Assembly (NCBI GenBank): GCA_025656455.1
Contig: JAHXHS010000044.1
Coordinates: 1-41,593, forward strand
Reading direction: 5' to 3'
DNA: 41,593 bases
Origin: Candidatus Thiodiazotropha sp. (ex Epidulcina cf. delphinae)
Lineage (GTDB): Bacteria; Pseudomonadota; Gammaproteobacteria; Chromatiales; Chromatiaceae
Part shown: positions 16,474-24,436 of the stretch, piece by piece
Numbering within the stretch: position 1 is the stretch's first letter
Layout of the letters: every line of letters starts with the position of its first letter
The notes under the pieces: generated by a model
What the model was told of the DNA's origin: nothing
The model's database searches: none
Seen by the model: only the letters and a program-made list of their open reading frames with translations
Position numbers and translations under genes: made by a program

Positions 16474-17859
16474 ATGCTGACCTATCTGTTTCGACGCTTG
16501 CTGCTGATGCTGCCCACATTGCTGGGCATCACCCTGGTGGTGTTTGTCGTCATGGCCGCATCACCCGGCGGGATCAGCGCCCAGAGCCTGGTGGAGGGGC
16601 AGAACCTCGATCCGGAAGCGAAAAAGGAGATCGAGGCCTACTATAACCGTCTGTATGGCCTGGATGATCCTCCCTATCTACAGTATCTGCGCTGGTTGAA
16701 CAATGTCTCTCCGATCGGCTTTACCTTTGATGAAGAGAACCGCATGAGCGGCTTCTCCTTTACCAAGGGTTCCGATCTGGGGCGCAGCTTTCGCTATGGG
16801 CGGCCGGTCACGGAGCTGCTCTCCGAAAGGGTGCCGATCACTATTCTGCTGAATGTCTTGAGTATTCCCATCGTCTATCTGTTGGCCCTGCTGGTGGGAG
16901 TACGCGCGGCGGTTGAGCGGGGTCGCTCCTTCGATGTCAGCAGCGGCATGATCATGCTCGCGCTCTGGTCGGTGCCGACCATGCTGGCCGGGGTGCTGCT
17001 GATCGGTTTTTTCGCCAATGAGCAGTATTGGCACTGGTTTCCCACAGCGGGCCTGAGCGATCGTCTGGTGCTGGATCAGGTCTTCATGCCCCACTGGTCC
17101 AGCCTGTGGGATATCGGTCTGCTGTTCGTTACCCTGGTGATTGCCATCGCCCTGTTTCTGGCGCTGGGACGCATGGCGGGCAGATCGTTGCGGATGTCGC
17201 TGTTCGGGCTATGTTGGGGGTTGCTGGGTCTGGCGATGATCCGGCAGTTGCCGGCGACACAACAGTCACTCCTGTTGTGGGTGGTGGCTCCGACCCTGTT
17301 CGCCCTGCTCGCCGCGTGGCTGGCGAGCACCGACTACCGGCTGTTGCGCCAGCTCGGTTTTCTCTCCACCGGCCTGCTGGTCGGGACCCTGCTCTCGGTG
17401 TATTGGATGCAGGGGAGCTGGTTGAGGGGGTTTCTGCTGGACCGGCTTTGGCATCTGGTATTGCCGGTGATCTGTCTCGCCTACGGCGGCTTTGCCGGCC
17501 TTGCCAAGCTGACCCGCACCGCGGTGCTGGAGAATCTGCTTTCCGACTATGCGCGCACCGCCAGGGCCAAGGGTCTGGCCGAGGCAGCGGTGCTGTGGCG
17601 GCATGTGTTTCGCAACAGCCTGTTGCCCTTGATCACCGTGGCGGCCAGTCTGCTGCCCAGCCTGTTGGCGGGCTCGGTGATCGTAGAGAGCATATTCAGT
17701 ATCGAGGGGATGGGTAAACTGGCCGTCGAGGCAGTGCAGACCCGGGATCGTGAACTGGTGCTGTCGATCACCCTGATCGGCGGCTGTCTGACCCTGCTGG
17801 GTTATCTGTTGGCCGATCTGCTGTATGCCCTGGCCGATCCGAGGGTGAGCTATGAGTGA
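16474..17859 (+). CDS. Peptide ABC transporter permease (OppB/DppB/YejB type)
   Basis: An inner-membrane permease of 461 residues, much longer than DppB/OppB (about 306-340) or YejB (about 364). The family N-terminus LTYLFRRLLLMLPTLLGITLVVFVVMAASPGG is clear, as is the EAA-type cytoplasmic loop near YARTARAKGLAEAAVLWRHVFRNSLLP. Between these lies an extra hydrophobic block of about 100 residues (near 215-315: LALGRMAGRSLRMSLFGLCW... and the following helices) that adds membrane segments. No strong ribosome site is seen, so translation is likely coupled to the upstream gene. Confidence 0.88.
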   Translation: MLTYLFRRLLLMLPTLLGITLVVFVVMAASPGGISAQSLVEGQNLDPEAKKEIEAYYNRLYGLDDPPYLQYLRWLNNVSPIGFTFDEENRMSGFSFTKGSDLGRSFRYGRPVTELLSERVPITILLNVLSIPIVYLLALLVGVRAAVERGRSFDVSSGMIMLALWSVPTMLAGVLLIGFFANEQYWHWFPTAGLSDRLVLDQVFMPHWSSLWDIGLLFVTLVIAIALFLALGRMAGRSLRMSLFGLCWGLLGLAMIRQLPATQQSLLLWVVAPTLFALLAAWLASTDYRLLRQLGFLSTGLLVGTLLSVYWMQGSWLRGFLLDRLWHLVLPVICLAYGGFAGLAKLTRTAVLENLLSDYARTARAKGLAEAAVLWRHVFRNSLLPLITVAASLLPSLLAGSVIVESIFSIEGMGKLAVEAVQTRDRELVLSITLIGGCLTLLGYLLADLLYALADPRVSYE

Positions 17860-19024
17860 GCCGGTGAAACAGCGGCAGAGCTACTGGCGCAGGATCCTCG
17901 GCCATACCTTTGTCCGCTGGGGAGCGCGATTGGGACTGTTGTGGGTGGCCATGCTCGCGCTGGTCGGTGTGTTCGCCCCCTTCCTAGCCAGCAGTTTCCC
18001 CCTGTTGCTCAGCCAGGGGGGAGCGATATCGAGCCCGGTGCTGGCCTATCTGCAGCCGCTCGACGTGGTGTTACTGGCCGGCTTTTTTACCTTGTTGCTG
18101 CTCTATCCCTGGCGTTTCACCTGGCTGCGTAAGCTGCTGATTCTGAGCACCGTGCTCGCACTGGCTGCCCTGTTGGCCTACACATGGATCAAGCCGCAGC
18201 AATTGGTGATCTATGAACAGTACCGGGTGGCGGAGGCGGCGGGAAGCTACGATTGGGTGCTCTACGCGCCGGTCCCCTATTCGCCCAAGGACTACCAGCG
18301 CGATCGGGGCGACACCGGTCTGGAGGCGCCCCTGTCGCAACAGCGGCGCAGCCACTGGTTCGGTACTGAGCAGAACGGCGCCGATGTGCTCAGCCGCATG
18401 ATCCACGCCTCGCGAATCGCCTTGGGCATAGGTTTTATCGCCACCGGCATCGCCATGCTGCTGGGGGTCGTCATCGGCGGCCTGATGGGCTATTTTTCCG
18501 GTGTGGTGGATATCCTGGGGATGCGCCTGGTGGAGATCTTCGAGGCGGTGCCCACCCTGTTTCTGCTGCTCACCTTTGTCGCCTTCTTCGGCCGCAGTCT
18601 CTATATCATGATGGTGATTATCGGCATTACCAGCTGGCCGGGCTATGCCCGCTATGTGCGCGCCGAGTTTCTGCGCCTGCGCAAACAGGACTTCGTCCAG
18701 GCCGCGGAGGCCGCTGGCTTGCCGCTGCCCTCGATCCTGTTTCGCCACATGCTGCCAAACGGCATGGGTCCCGTGCTGGTGGCGGCCAGCTTTGGCGTCG
18801 CCTCGGCGATCCTCGCCGAGGCGACCTTGAGCTTCCTCGGGCTCGGTCTGGTGGACGACCCCTCCTGGGGCGAGATGCTCAACCAGGCGGTGCAGTCCTC
18901 CCGTTTCAACTGGTGGATGGCGGCCTTCCCAGGCGGGGCGATCTTTTTCACCGTCTTCGCCTACAACCTGATCGGCGAGTCCCTGCGCGACGCCATCGAT
19001 CCCTATCTGAGCAAGTCGGGATGA
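17852..19024 (+). CDS. Peptide ABC transporter permease (OppC/DppC/YejE type)
   Basis: The partner permease, 390 residues (DppC about 300, YejE about 340). The conserved C-terminal half starts at HWFGTEQNGADVLSRMIHASRIAL and contains the loop GYARYVRAEFLRLRKQDFVQAAEAAGL. The N-terminal half carries two extra membrane helices (about 67-110) before a periplasmic stretch. It overlaps the upstream permease by eight bases and the downstream ATPase by four (ATGA). The enlargement of both permeases suggests a co-evolved variant of the transporter. Confidence 0.88.
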   Translation: MSEPVKQRQSYWRRILGHTFVRWGARLGLLWVAMLALVGVFAPFLASSFPLLLSQGGAISSPVLAYLQPLDVVLLAGFFTLLLLYPWRFTWLRKLLILSTVLALAALLAYTWIKPQQLVIYEQYRVAEAAGSYDWVLYAPVPYSPKDYQRDRGDTGLEAPLSQQRRSHWFGTEQNGADVLSRMIHASRIALGIGFIATGIAMLLGVVIGGLMGYFSGVVDILGMRLVEIFEAVPTLFLLLTFVAFFGRSLYIMMVIIGITSWPGYARYVRAEFLRLRKQDFVQAAEAAGLPLPSILFRHMLPNGMGPVLVAASFGVASAILAEATLSFLGLGLVDDPSWGEMLNQAVQSSRFNWWMAAFPGGAIFFTVFAYNLIGESLRDAIDPYLSKSG

Positions 19025-20652
19025 TCCTACTGTCGGTAAAACAGCTTCGCACCTGGTTTCGTCACCAGAATCAGACCATCAAGGCGGTGGACGAGGTCAG
19101 CTTTGAAATAGCGCGGGGCGAGACCTTCTGTCTGGTGGGCGAGTCGGGCAGCGGTAAGTCGATCACGGCGCTCTCCATCATGCAACTCCTGCCTCAATCC
19201 AATCTGCAGCAGCATACCGGGGAGATCCGCTTCCAGGCCGAAGGCAAAGCGCTGGTTGACCTGGCGAGCCTGAGCGAAGCGGCGATGCAGCAAGTGCGCG
19301 GCGGCAGGATCGCGATGATCTTCCAGGAACCGATGAGTTCGCTGAATCCGGTGTTCACCATCGGCGAACAGATTCTCGAAGCAGTCAGGCTCCATTTTTC
19401 CGCCCTATCCGAGGCCGAGGCCTGGCAGCGGGTGATGCACTCACTGGAAGCGGTGCAACTGCCTGATCCCGAGACACGTGTGCACAGCTATCCGCACCAG
19501 CTCTCGGGAGGTCAGCGCCAGCGGGTGATGATCGCCATGGCCATGGCCTGCGAGCCCGATCTGTTGATCGCCGACGAACCCACCACAGCCTTGGATGTGA
19601 CGGTGCAGCGGGAGATCCTGCGCCTGATGCAGGCGCTCCAGGATCGCACTGGGATGGCGATTCTGTTTATCACTCACGACTTCGGCGTGGTTTCACAGAT
19701 TGCCGATCGGGTCGGCGTCATGCAGCAGGGCAAGTTGGTGGAGACCGGCGCGACCGAGCAGATTATTCACCGTCCCGGTCATGCTTACACCCAGTCACTG
19801 ATAGCCGCCCTGCCGGAGAATCTGGCCAAGTCCCAAAAGCATGATTCGGTTGAGGATCAGACGCCGTTGATCAAGCTCTCTCAATTACAGATCCATTTTC
19901 CGGTGCGCAAAGGCCTGTTTCGGCGCGTGGTCGATCAGGTGCGCGCCGTGGATGGCGTCGATCTGGAGATACCCCGTGGTCAGATCCTCGCCCTGGTCGG
20001 CGAATCGGGCAGTGGCAAGACGACCCTGGGGCGGGGGATCCTGCGCCTGACCGAACCGACCGCCGGTCAGGTTGCCTACGACGATACCGACATCACGCAG
20101 ATGAACCGCGCGCAACTGCGCCGTTTCCGCCGGCATATGCAGATTATCTTTCAGGACCCGATCGCTTCGCTTAATCCCCGTCTGAGTATTGCCGCTATCC
20201 TGACCGAGCCGATGAAGGTGCACGGCATCGGCGAGAATAGCGAGGCGCGGTTGGAGATTGCCAGGGATCTTCTCAATCAGGTGCGGATGGAAGCGGGCGC
20301 CTTGTGGCGCTACCCCCATGAATTTTCCGGTGGACAGAGACAGCGGATCGGCATCGCCCGCGCCCTGTCGATGGACCCCTCGTTTATTGTCTGTGACGAG
20401 ATCACCAGCGCCCTGGATGTCTCTGTGCAAGCCGAAATACTACGCATGTTGCTGGAGCTGCGCGCCCGGCGGGGACTGACCCTGTTGTTCATCACCCATA
20501 ATATCGGCGTGGTCGAGTATGTCAGCGACCAGACCGCTGTCATGTATCAGGGCAAGATCGTCGAGCAGGGCAAGACAGAGGATATCGTCAATCGTCCGCG
20601 TCATCGCTATACCCAGCAATTGATCGCCGCGGTGCCCAGGGTGCCAGTCTGA
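19021..20652 (+). CDS. Peptide ABC transporter, fused double ATPase (DppDF/YejF-like)
   Basis: Two ABC ATPase domains in one 543-residue chain. The first has Walker A GESGSGKS (40-47), signature LSGGQRQR and Walker B LLIADEPTTALD. The second (from about 285) has GESGSGKT, FSGGQRQR and FIVCDEITSALD, where the usual DEPTSALD proline is isoleucine. The oligopeptide C-terminal Cys-rich tail of DppD/OppF is absent from both halves. The start ATGATC overlaps the upstream stop (ATGA). It powers the adjacent permease pair. Confidence 0.9.
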   Translation: MILLSVKQLRTWFRHQNQTIKAVDEVSFEIARGETFCLVGESGSGKSITALSIMQLLPQSNLQQHTGEIRFQAEGKALVDLASLSEAAMQQVRGGRIAMIFQEPMSSLNPVFTIGEQILEAVRLHFSALSEAEAWQRVMHSLEAVQLPDPETRVHSYPHQLSGGQRQRVMIAMAMACEPDLLIADEPTTALDVTVQREILRLMQALQDRTGMAILFITHDFGVVSQIADRVGVMQQGKLVETGATEQIIHRPGHAYTQSLIAALPENLAKSQKHDSVEDQTPLIKLSQLQIHFPVRKGLFRRVVDQVRAVDGVDLEIPRGQILALVGESGSGKTTLGRGILRLTEPTAGQVAYDDTDITQMNRAQLRRFRRHMQIIFQDPIASLNPRLSIAAILTEPMKVHGIGENSEARLEIARDLLNQVRMEAGALWRYPHEFSGGQRQRIGIARALSMDPSFIVCDEITSALDVSVQAEILRMLLELRARRGLTLLFITHNIGVVEYVSDQTAVMYQGKIVEQGKTEDIVNRPRHRYTQQLIAAVPRVPV

Positions 20653-20699
20653 AACGATAGTTTCGTGTCTGCTCATAGGCAATACTTTAATGGGAAGAC

Positions 20700-20728
20700 T
20701 TGCAAAGTGTAGCGTTACGCTATACACT
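20700..20728 (+). promoter_or_regulatory. higBA promoter with overlapping operator palindrome
   Basis: TTGCAA (20700-20705) is followed after 17 bases by TACACT (20723-20728). The spacer and -10 box are covered by a near-palindrome, AGTGTA-GCGT-T-ACGC-TA-TACACT (20706-20728), the expected place for autorepression by HigA. Transcription would start within a base or two of the higB ATG. Confidence 0.55.
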
Positions 20729-20735
20729 TATACCC

Positions 20736-21014
20736 ATGATAAAGAGCTTTCGACACAAAGGGATTAAGCGTTTTTTCGAGTCGGGCTCAAAGTCAGGCAT
20801 TCGGGCCGCTCACGCTGGCAAATTGAGCCGTCAATTACTGGCGCTGAATCGGGCGCAGTCCCATGAAGATATGAATATTCCGGGATGGGACTTACACCCA
20901 CTCCATGGGAATCTGCAGCATCACTGGGCAGTCAGCGTAAGCGGCAACTGGAGACTGACATTTTCATTTGATGATGGTGATGCGGTCCTAGTGGATTATC
21001 AGGATTACCATTAA
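20736..21014 (+). CDS. higB: HigB-type toxin (RelE superfamily ribonuclease)
   Basis: A 92-residue toxin expected to cut mRNA at the ribosome. The family start IKSFRHKGIKRFFESGSKSGI and the ending SGNWRLTFSFDDGDAVLVDYQDYH are typical of HigB (Proteus-type, plasmid maintenance killer family). The ATG at 20736 is preferred over an upstream frame extension because the operator overlaps the latter. No Shine-Dalgarno is seen, and with the promoter eight bases upstream the mRNA may be leaderless. The toxin precedes the antitoxin, as usual for higBA. Confidence 0.9.
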   Translation: MIKSFRHKGIKRFFESGSKSGIRAAHAGKLSRQLLALNRAQSHEDMNIPGWDLHPLHGNLQHHWAVSVSGNWRLTFSFDDGDAVLVDYQDYH

Positions 21015-21036
21015 AAACTCGTATGGAGTATTTGAG

Positions 21037-21315
21037 ATGACCAGAATGTTCAACCCGCCGCACCCCGGTTCGATCCTGCGAGAGGATGTGCTGCCGTCGA
21101 TGGATATCAGCGTGACTGAAGCGGCCCGTCAGCTTGGCGTGTCACGCGTCACCTTGTCTCGCGTCATCAATGAGAATTCGGCGATATCGCCGGAGATGGC
21201 GCTTAAGATTGAGGACTGGCTAGGGGTGGAGCAGGGCGGACGTGCTGAGATGTGGAGCGGAATGCAGCTTGATTATGATATGTGGCAGGCCAGGCGGAAG
21301 CATCAGGCCGCATAA
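21037..21315 (+). CDS. higA: HigA-type antitoxin, HTH (XRE family)
   Basis: A 92-residue antitoxin and repressor. The N-terminal MFNPPHPGSILREDVLP is the hallmark of the HigA family. The helix-turn-helix is at about 26-46 (VTEAARQLGVSRVTLSRVINE). It lies 22 bases after higB. The pair is inserted between two genes for peptide-transport ATPases. Confidence 0.93.
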   Translation: MTRMFNPPHPGSILREDVLPSMDISVTEAARQLGVSRVTLSRVINENSAISPEMALKIEDWLGVEQGGRAEMWSGMQLDYDMWQARRKHQAA

Positions 21316-21433
21316 TCATTAGCCATGCAGAGTGGTGAAACCATTCGCGTTGAATTTGCGGTGATTGGCGGCCAATTAACGCTTCTATTGATGACTGGCA
21401 TGATTGATAGATGATGAATGTAAGGCTATCAGA

Positions 21434-23431
21434 TTGAGCGAACAGCTGCTGAAGATTGCCGGTCTGCGGATCGACTTGAGAAAGGCGCAGCGGACGTTTC
21501 AGGTCGTGGATGGTCTGGATCTGGAGATCCGTCGAGGCGAGACCTTCGCCCTGCTCGGTGAATCGGGTTGTGGCAAGTCGATGACCGCGCTCTCCCTGAT
21601 GCGTCTGCTGCCGCCGTCCGCCCGGATCAGCGCGGGCCGGATCGATTTCGGCGTTACCGATATCCTGAGACTCAGCGACCGTGAGATGCGGCGACTGCGT
21701 GGCGGTCAGCTGGGCATGATCTTCCAGGAGCCGATGACGTCGCTCAACCCGGTGTTGAAGATCGGTCAGCAGATCGCCGAGTCGGTAAGGCTGCATGATG
21801 AGTTGCAGGGCAGGGCGGTCAATGAGCGTGTGATCGAGCTGTTGGATGCGGTCGCTATTCCCGATCCCGCCAGACGGGTGAATGCGTATCCCCATCAACT
21901 CTCCGGTGGCATGAAGCAGCGGGTGATGATCGCCATGGCCCTGGCGGGCAGGCCCAAACTATTGATTGCCGATGAGCCTACCACGGCCCTGGATGTCACC
22001 ATTCAGGCGCAGATCCTGGCCCTGCTGAAAGGTCTGCAGAGGAAGACGGGGATGGCCATTCTGCTGATCACCCACGATCTCGGCGTGGTGGCGGAGACGG
22101 CCGATCGTCTGGCGGTCATGTATGCCGGGCAGATCGTCGAGACGGCTGAAGTGGTGGATTTTTTTCATGCGCCGAAACATCCCTACAGCCGTAAACTCTT
22201 CGCATCACTACCGGAGAGATGCCGACCTGACGAGAAGCTGGCCGTTATCAAAGGTTCAGTCCCCCCGTTGGATACTCGCTTCACCGGTTGTCGCTTCGAG
22301 CAACGCTGTGACCAGAGTAGACCACGCTGTCGCCATGAAATCCCCGAGTGGCGGCAGCTGGATGCCCGATCCGGTGTGCGTTGCCTGCTGTCTGCGGCGG
22401 ATCCATTGATCCCAACGGGCCAGGAAAAACCGCGGGCGGAAAGGCATTCACCTCCTCCTTCAACGGATGCTTCGCTGTTACGTGTTGAGAATCTCAAAGT
22501 TCACTTTCCGATTCACAAGGGTGTGTTGCGACGAGTGGTCGGCCATGTCAGGGCAGTGGATGGCGTCGACCTGACCATCGCCAAGGGATGTGTCCTGGCG
22601 CTGGTGGGGGAGTCGGGTTGCGGCAAGACAACAGTGGGTAAGACGATTCTACAACTGATTCATGCGACCGATGGCCGTGTCAGCCTGGAAAACAAAGAAC
22701 TGACCAAGCTGAAGGGAGAAGAACTGCGCCGACTGCGCCGTGACATGCAGATCATATTCCAAGACCCACTGTCATCCATGAATCCACGTATGCCGGTGGA
22801 TAAAGTCATTGCCGAGGGTATGCATGCACAAGGCATCCATACAGCCAAGCAACGGCAGAATCGTATCGAGTCACTGCTACGACAGGTAGGCCTATCTGCG
22901 GATGCCGCTGAAAGATACCCGCATGAATTTTCCGGTGGCCAACGCCAGCGTATCTGTGTGGCGCGCGCCCTGGCGGTGGAGCCGCGACTCATTGTATGCG
23001 ACGAGCCGACCAGTGCTTTGGATCTCTCTGTTCAGGCCCAGATACTCAATCTGCTAAAGCAGCTGCAGGGTGAGCTTGATCTCTCCTATCTTTTTATCAC
23101 TCACGATATTTCGGTCGTTGCCTACCTCGCGGACGAAGTGGCTGTCATGTATTTGGGGCGCATTGTTGAGAGGGGACGGGTCAAGGAGATATTGAAAACC
23201 CCGGTCCATCCCTATACCCGTGCGTTGCTCTCCGCCGTTCCCGTACCCGACCCGAAAAACCATCGTGCTGTTATTCAATTACAAGGGGATATCCCATCGC
23301 CGACCAATCCCCCGAGTGGTTGTCATTTTCATCCTCGATGTCCTGTTGCCAAGAAAAAATGTGTGAAAGAATACCCCACAGAAGTCAGGGTAAAGGATTC
23401 GCATCGTGTGAACTGCTGGCTAGTCATATAG
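21434..23431 (+). CDS. Second fused double ABC ATPase for peptide transport
   Basis: A 665-residue chain with two ABC domains. The first half has GESGCGKS, LSGGMKQR and LLIADEPTTALD. The second has GESGCGKT, FSGGQRQR and LIVCDEPTSALD. Unlike the ATPase at 19021, each half ends with the oligopeptide-transporter C-terminal motif with three cysteines (CRFEQRCDQSRPRC and CHFHPRCPVAKKKC), as in true DppD/DppF. The start is uncertain: TTG at 21434 has AAGG nine bases upstream, while TTG at 21404 has nothing convincing. No second permease set is adjacent, so it may share the upstream permeases or serve permeases elsewhere. Confidence 0.87.
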   Translation: MSEQLLKIAGLRIDLRKAQRTFQVVDGLDLEIRRGETFALLGESGCGKSMTALSLMRLLPPSARISAGRIDFGVTDILRLSDREMRRLRGGQLGMIFQEPMTSLNPVLKIGQQIAESVRLHDELQGRAVNERVIELLDAVAIPDPARRVNAYPHQLSGGMKQRVMIAMALAGRPKLLIADEPTTALDVTIQAQILALLKGLQRKTGMAILLITHDLGVVAETADRLAVMYAGQIVETAEVVDFFHAPKHPYSRKLFASLPERCRPDEKLAVIKGSVPPLDTRFTGCRFEQRCDQSRPRCRHEIPEWRQLDARSGVRCLLSAADPLIPTGQEKPRAERHSPPPSTDASLLRVENLKVHFPIHKGVLRRVVGHVRAVDGVDLTIAKGCVLALVGESGCGKTTVGKTILQLIHATDGRVSLENKELTKLKGEELRRLRRDMQIIFQDPLSSMNPRMPVDKVIAEGMHAQGIHTAKQRQNRIESLLRQVGLSADAAERYPHEFSGGQRQRICVARALAVEPRLIVCDEPTSALDLSVQAQILNLLKQLQGELDLSYLFITHDISVVAYLADEVAVMYLGRIVERGRVKEILKTPVHPYTRALLSAVPVPDPKNHRAVIQLQGDIPSPTNPPSGCHFHPRCPVAKKKCVKEYPTEVRVKDSHRVNCWLVI

Positions 23432-23555
23432 TCTCGTTTTTATTGACTTAATTTGCTAGTGGTATTAATTTGGTTAAAGTTTTCATGTCGTTGTGCCGAT
23501 GCTTAATCTTAAGAGCTAGTGCAGCATTCTTAACTGAGTTACAAGGGGCGAAATC

Positions 23556-24419
23556 GTGAGAAAATTAAACATCCCATTATCTTTGTTAATGCTATTGCTT
23601 ATCGTTACCGGCGACGTTCTGGCAGTTACGGCCAGTGAGTACGCCATTGTGATCAACCTCTCCGGACGGCAAAGGATGCTGACACAGAAGATGTCCAAGG
23701 AGATGCTGCTGATCGCAAATGATGTGGACGCCGCGGGCAACAGGGCTAATCTGGAAAAAACCGCCAAGCTGTTCGATACGACGTTGAAGGGGTTGCGCGA
23801 CGGGAGTGAGGAGATGGGATTGCCGGCAACTGAGAGCAAGGTCCTGCTGAAGCAGTTAGCCAAGATTGAAGGGCTTTGGAATGAGTTTCATGGTTTGGTG
23901 TCGCAGGTAGTCTCCGGTGGAGCCGTGGATATCACTAAAGTGGCGGAACTCAATCTTCCATTGCTTAAAAATATGAATACCGCAGTGCGTTTGTATGAGA
24001 AAGAGGCCAAGAAGGCGACGGGTAAGAGCGCCGGTATTGTGATTAATTTGGCGGGAAAGCAACGCATGCTGACCCAGAAGATGTCGAAAGAGATGTCGCT
24101 TGTCGCGCTGAATCATCAGGCGGACGATAATAAGTCCAACCTTCGCAGCACTGCCTCATTGTTTGATCGCACCCTCAAAGGGTTGCTTGATGGAGATGCG
24201 GACTTAGAACTTCCGGGCACAAAGGATGAGGCTATCCGCACCCAATTAGGGGTCGTTAGCAAGCTCTGGAAGGATTTTAAACCACTAATGGAACGGGCGT
24301 CAGGTATCGATGCAAAGGGAGTTTCGAAAGATGACCTAGTGCGTATGTCGAAACTCAACCTTCCTCTGCTTAAGGAGATGAACAAAGCAGTCAAAATGTA
24401 TGAGCAACTGGAGCAGTAA
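23556..24419 (+). CDS. Secreted protein with two tandem PilJ (type IV pili MCP N-terminal) domains
   Basis: A 287-residue protein with a signal peptide (about 1-26) and no other membrane helix, so periplasmic. Two copies of a PilJ-type four-helix sensor domain repeat with a 130-residue period: INLSGRQRMLTQKMSKEM at 33-50 and INLAGKQRMLTQKMSKEM at 163-180. Both end in ELNLPLLK/KLNLPLLK-NMNTAVRLYE-like segments. This motif resembles the P-box region of nitrate/nitrite sensors (NarX/NarQ) and of PilJ. The GTG start has AGGGG seven bases upstream. It is followed 17 bases later by a chemoreceptor gene, so a ligand-binding partner role is plausible but inferred. Confidence 0.8.
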   Translation: MRKLNIPLSLLMLLLIVTGDVLAVTASEYAIVINLSGRQRMLTQKMSKEMLLIANDVDAAGNRANLEKTAKLFDTTLKGLRDGSEEMGLPATESKVLLKQLAKIEGLWNEFHGLVSQVVSGGAVDITKVAELNLPLLKNMNTAVRLYEKEAKKATGKSAGIVINLAGKQRMLTQKMSKEMSLVALNHQADDNKSNLRSTASLFDRTLKGLLDGDADLELPGTKDEAIRTQLGVVSKLWKDFKPLMERASGIDAKGVSKDDLVRMSKLNLPLLKEMNKAVKMYEQLEQ

Positions 24420-24436
24420 TTGTTGCAGTCTTAACA

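Noticed and set aside
20653..20699. Terminator after the first fused ATPase
   Set aside because: CGATAG/TTTCG-like pairing is too short and there is no T-run.
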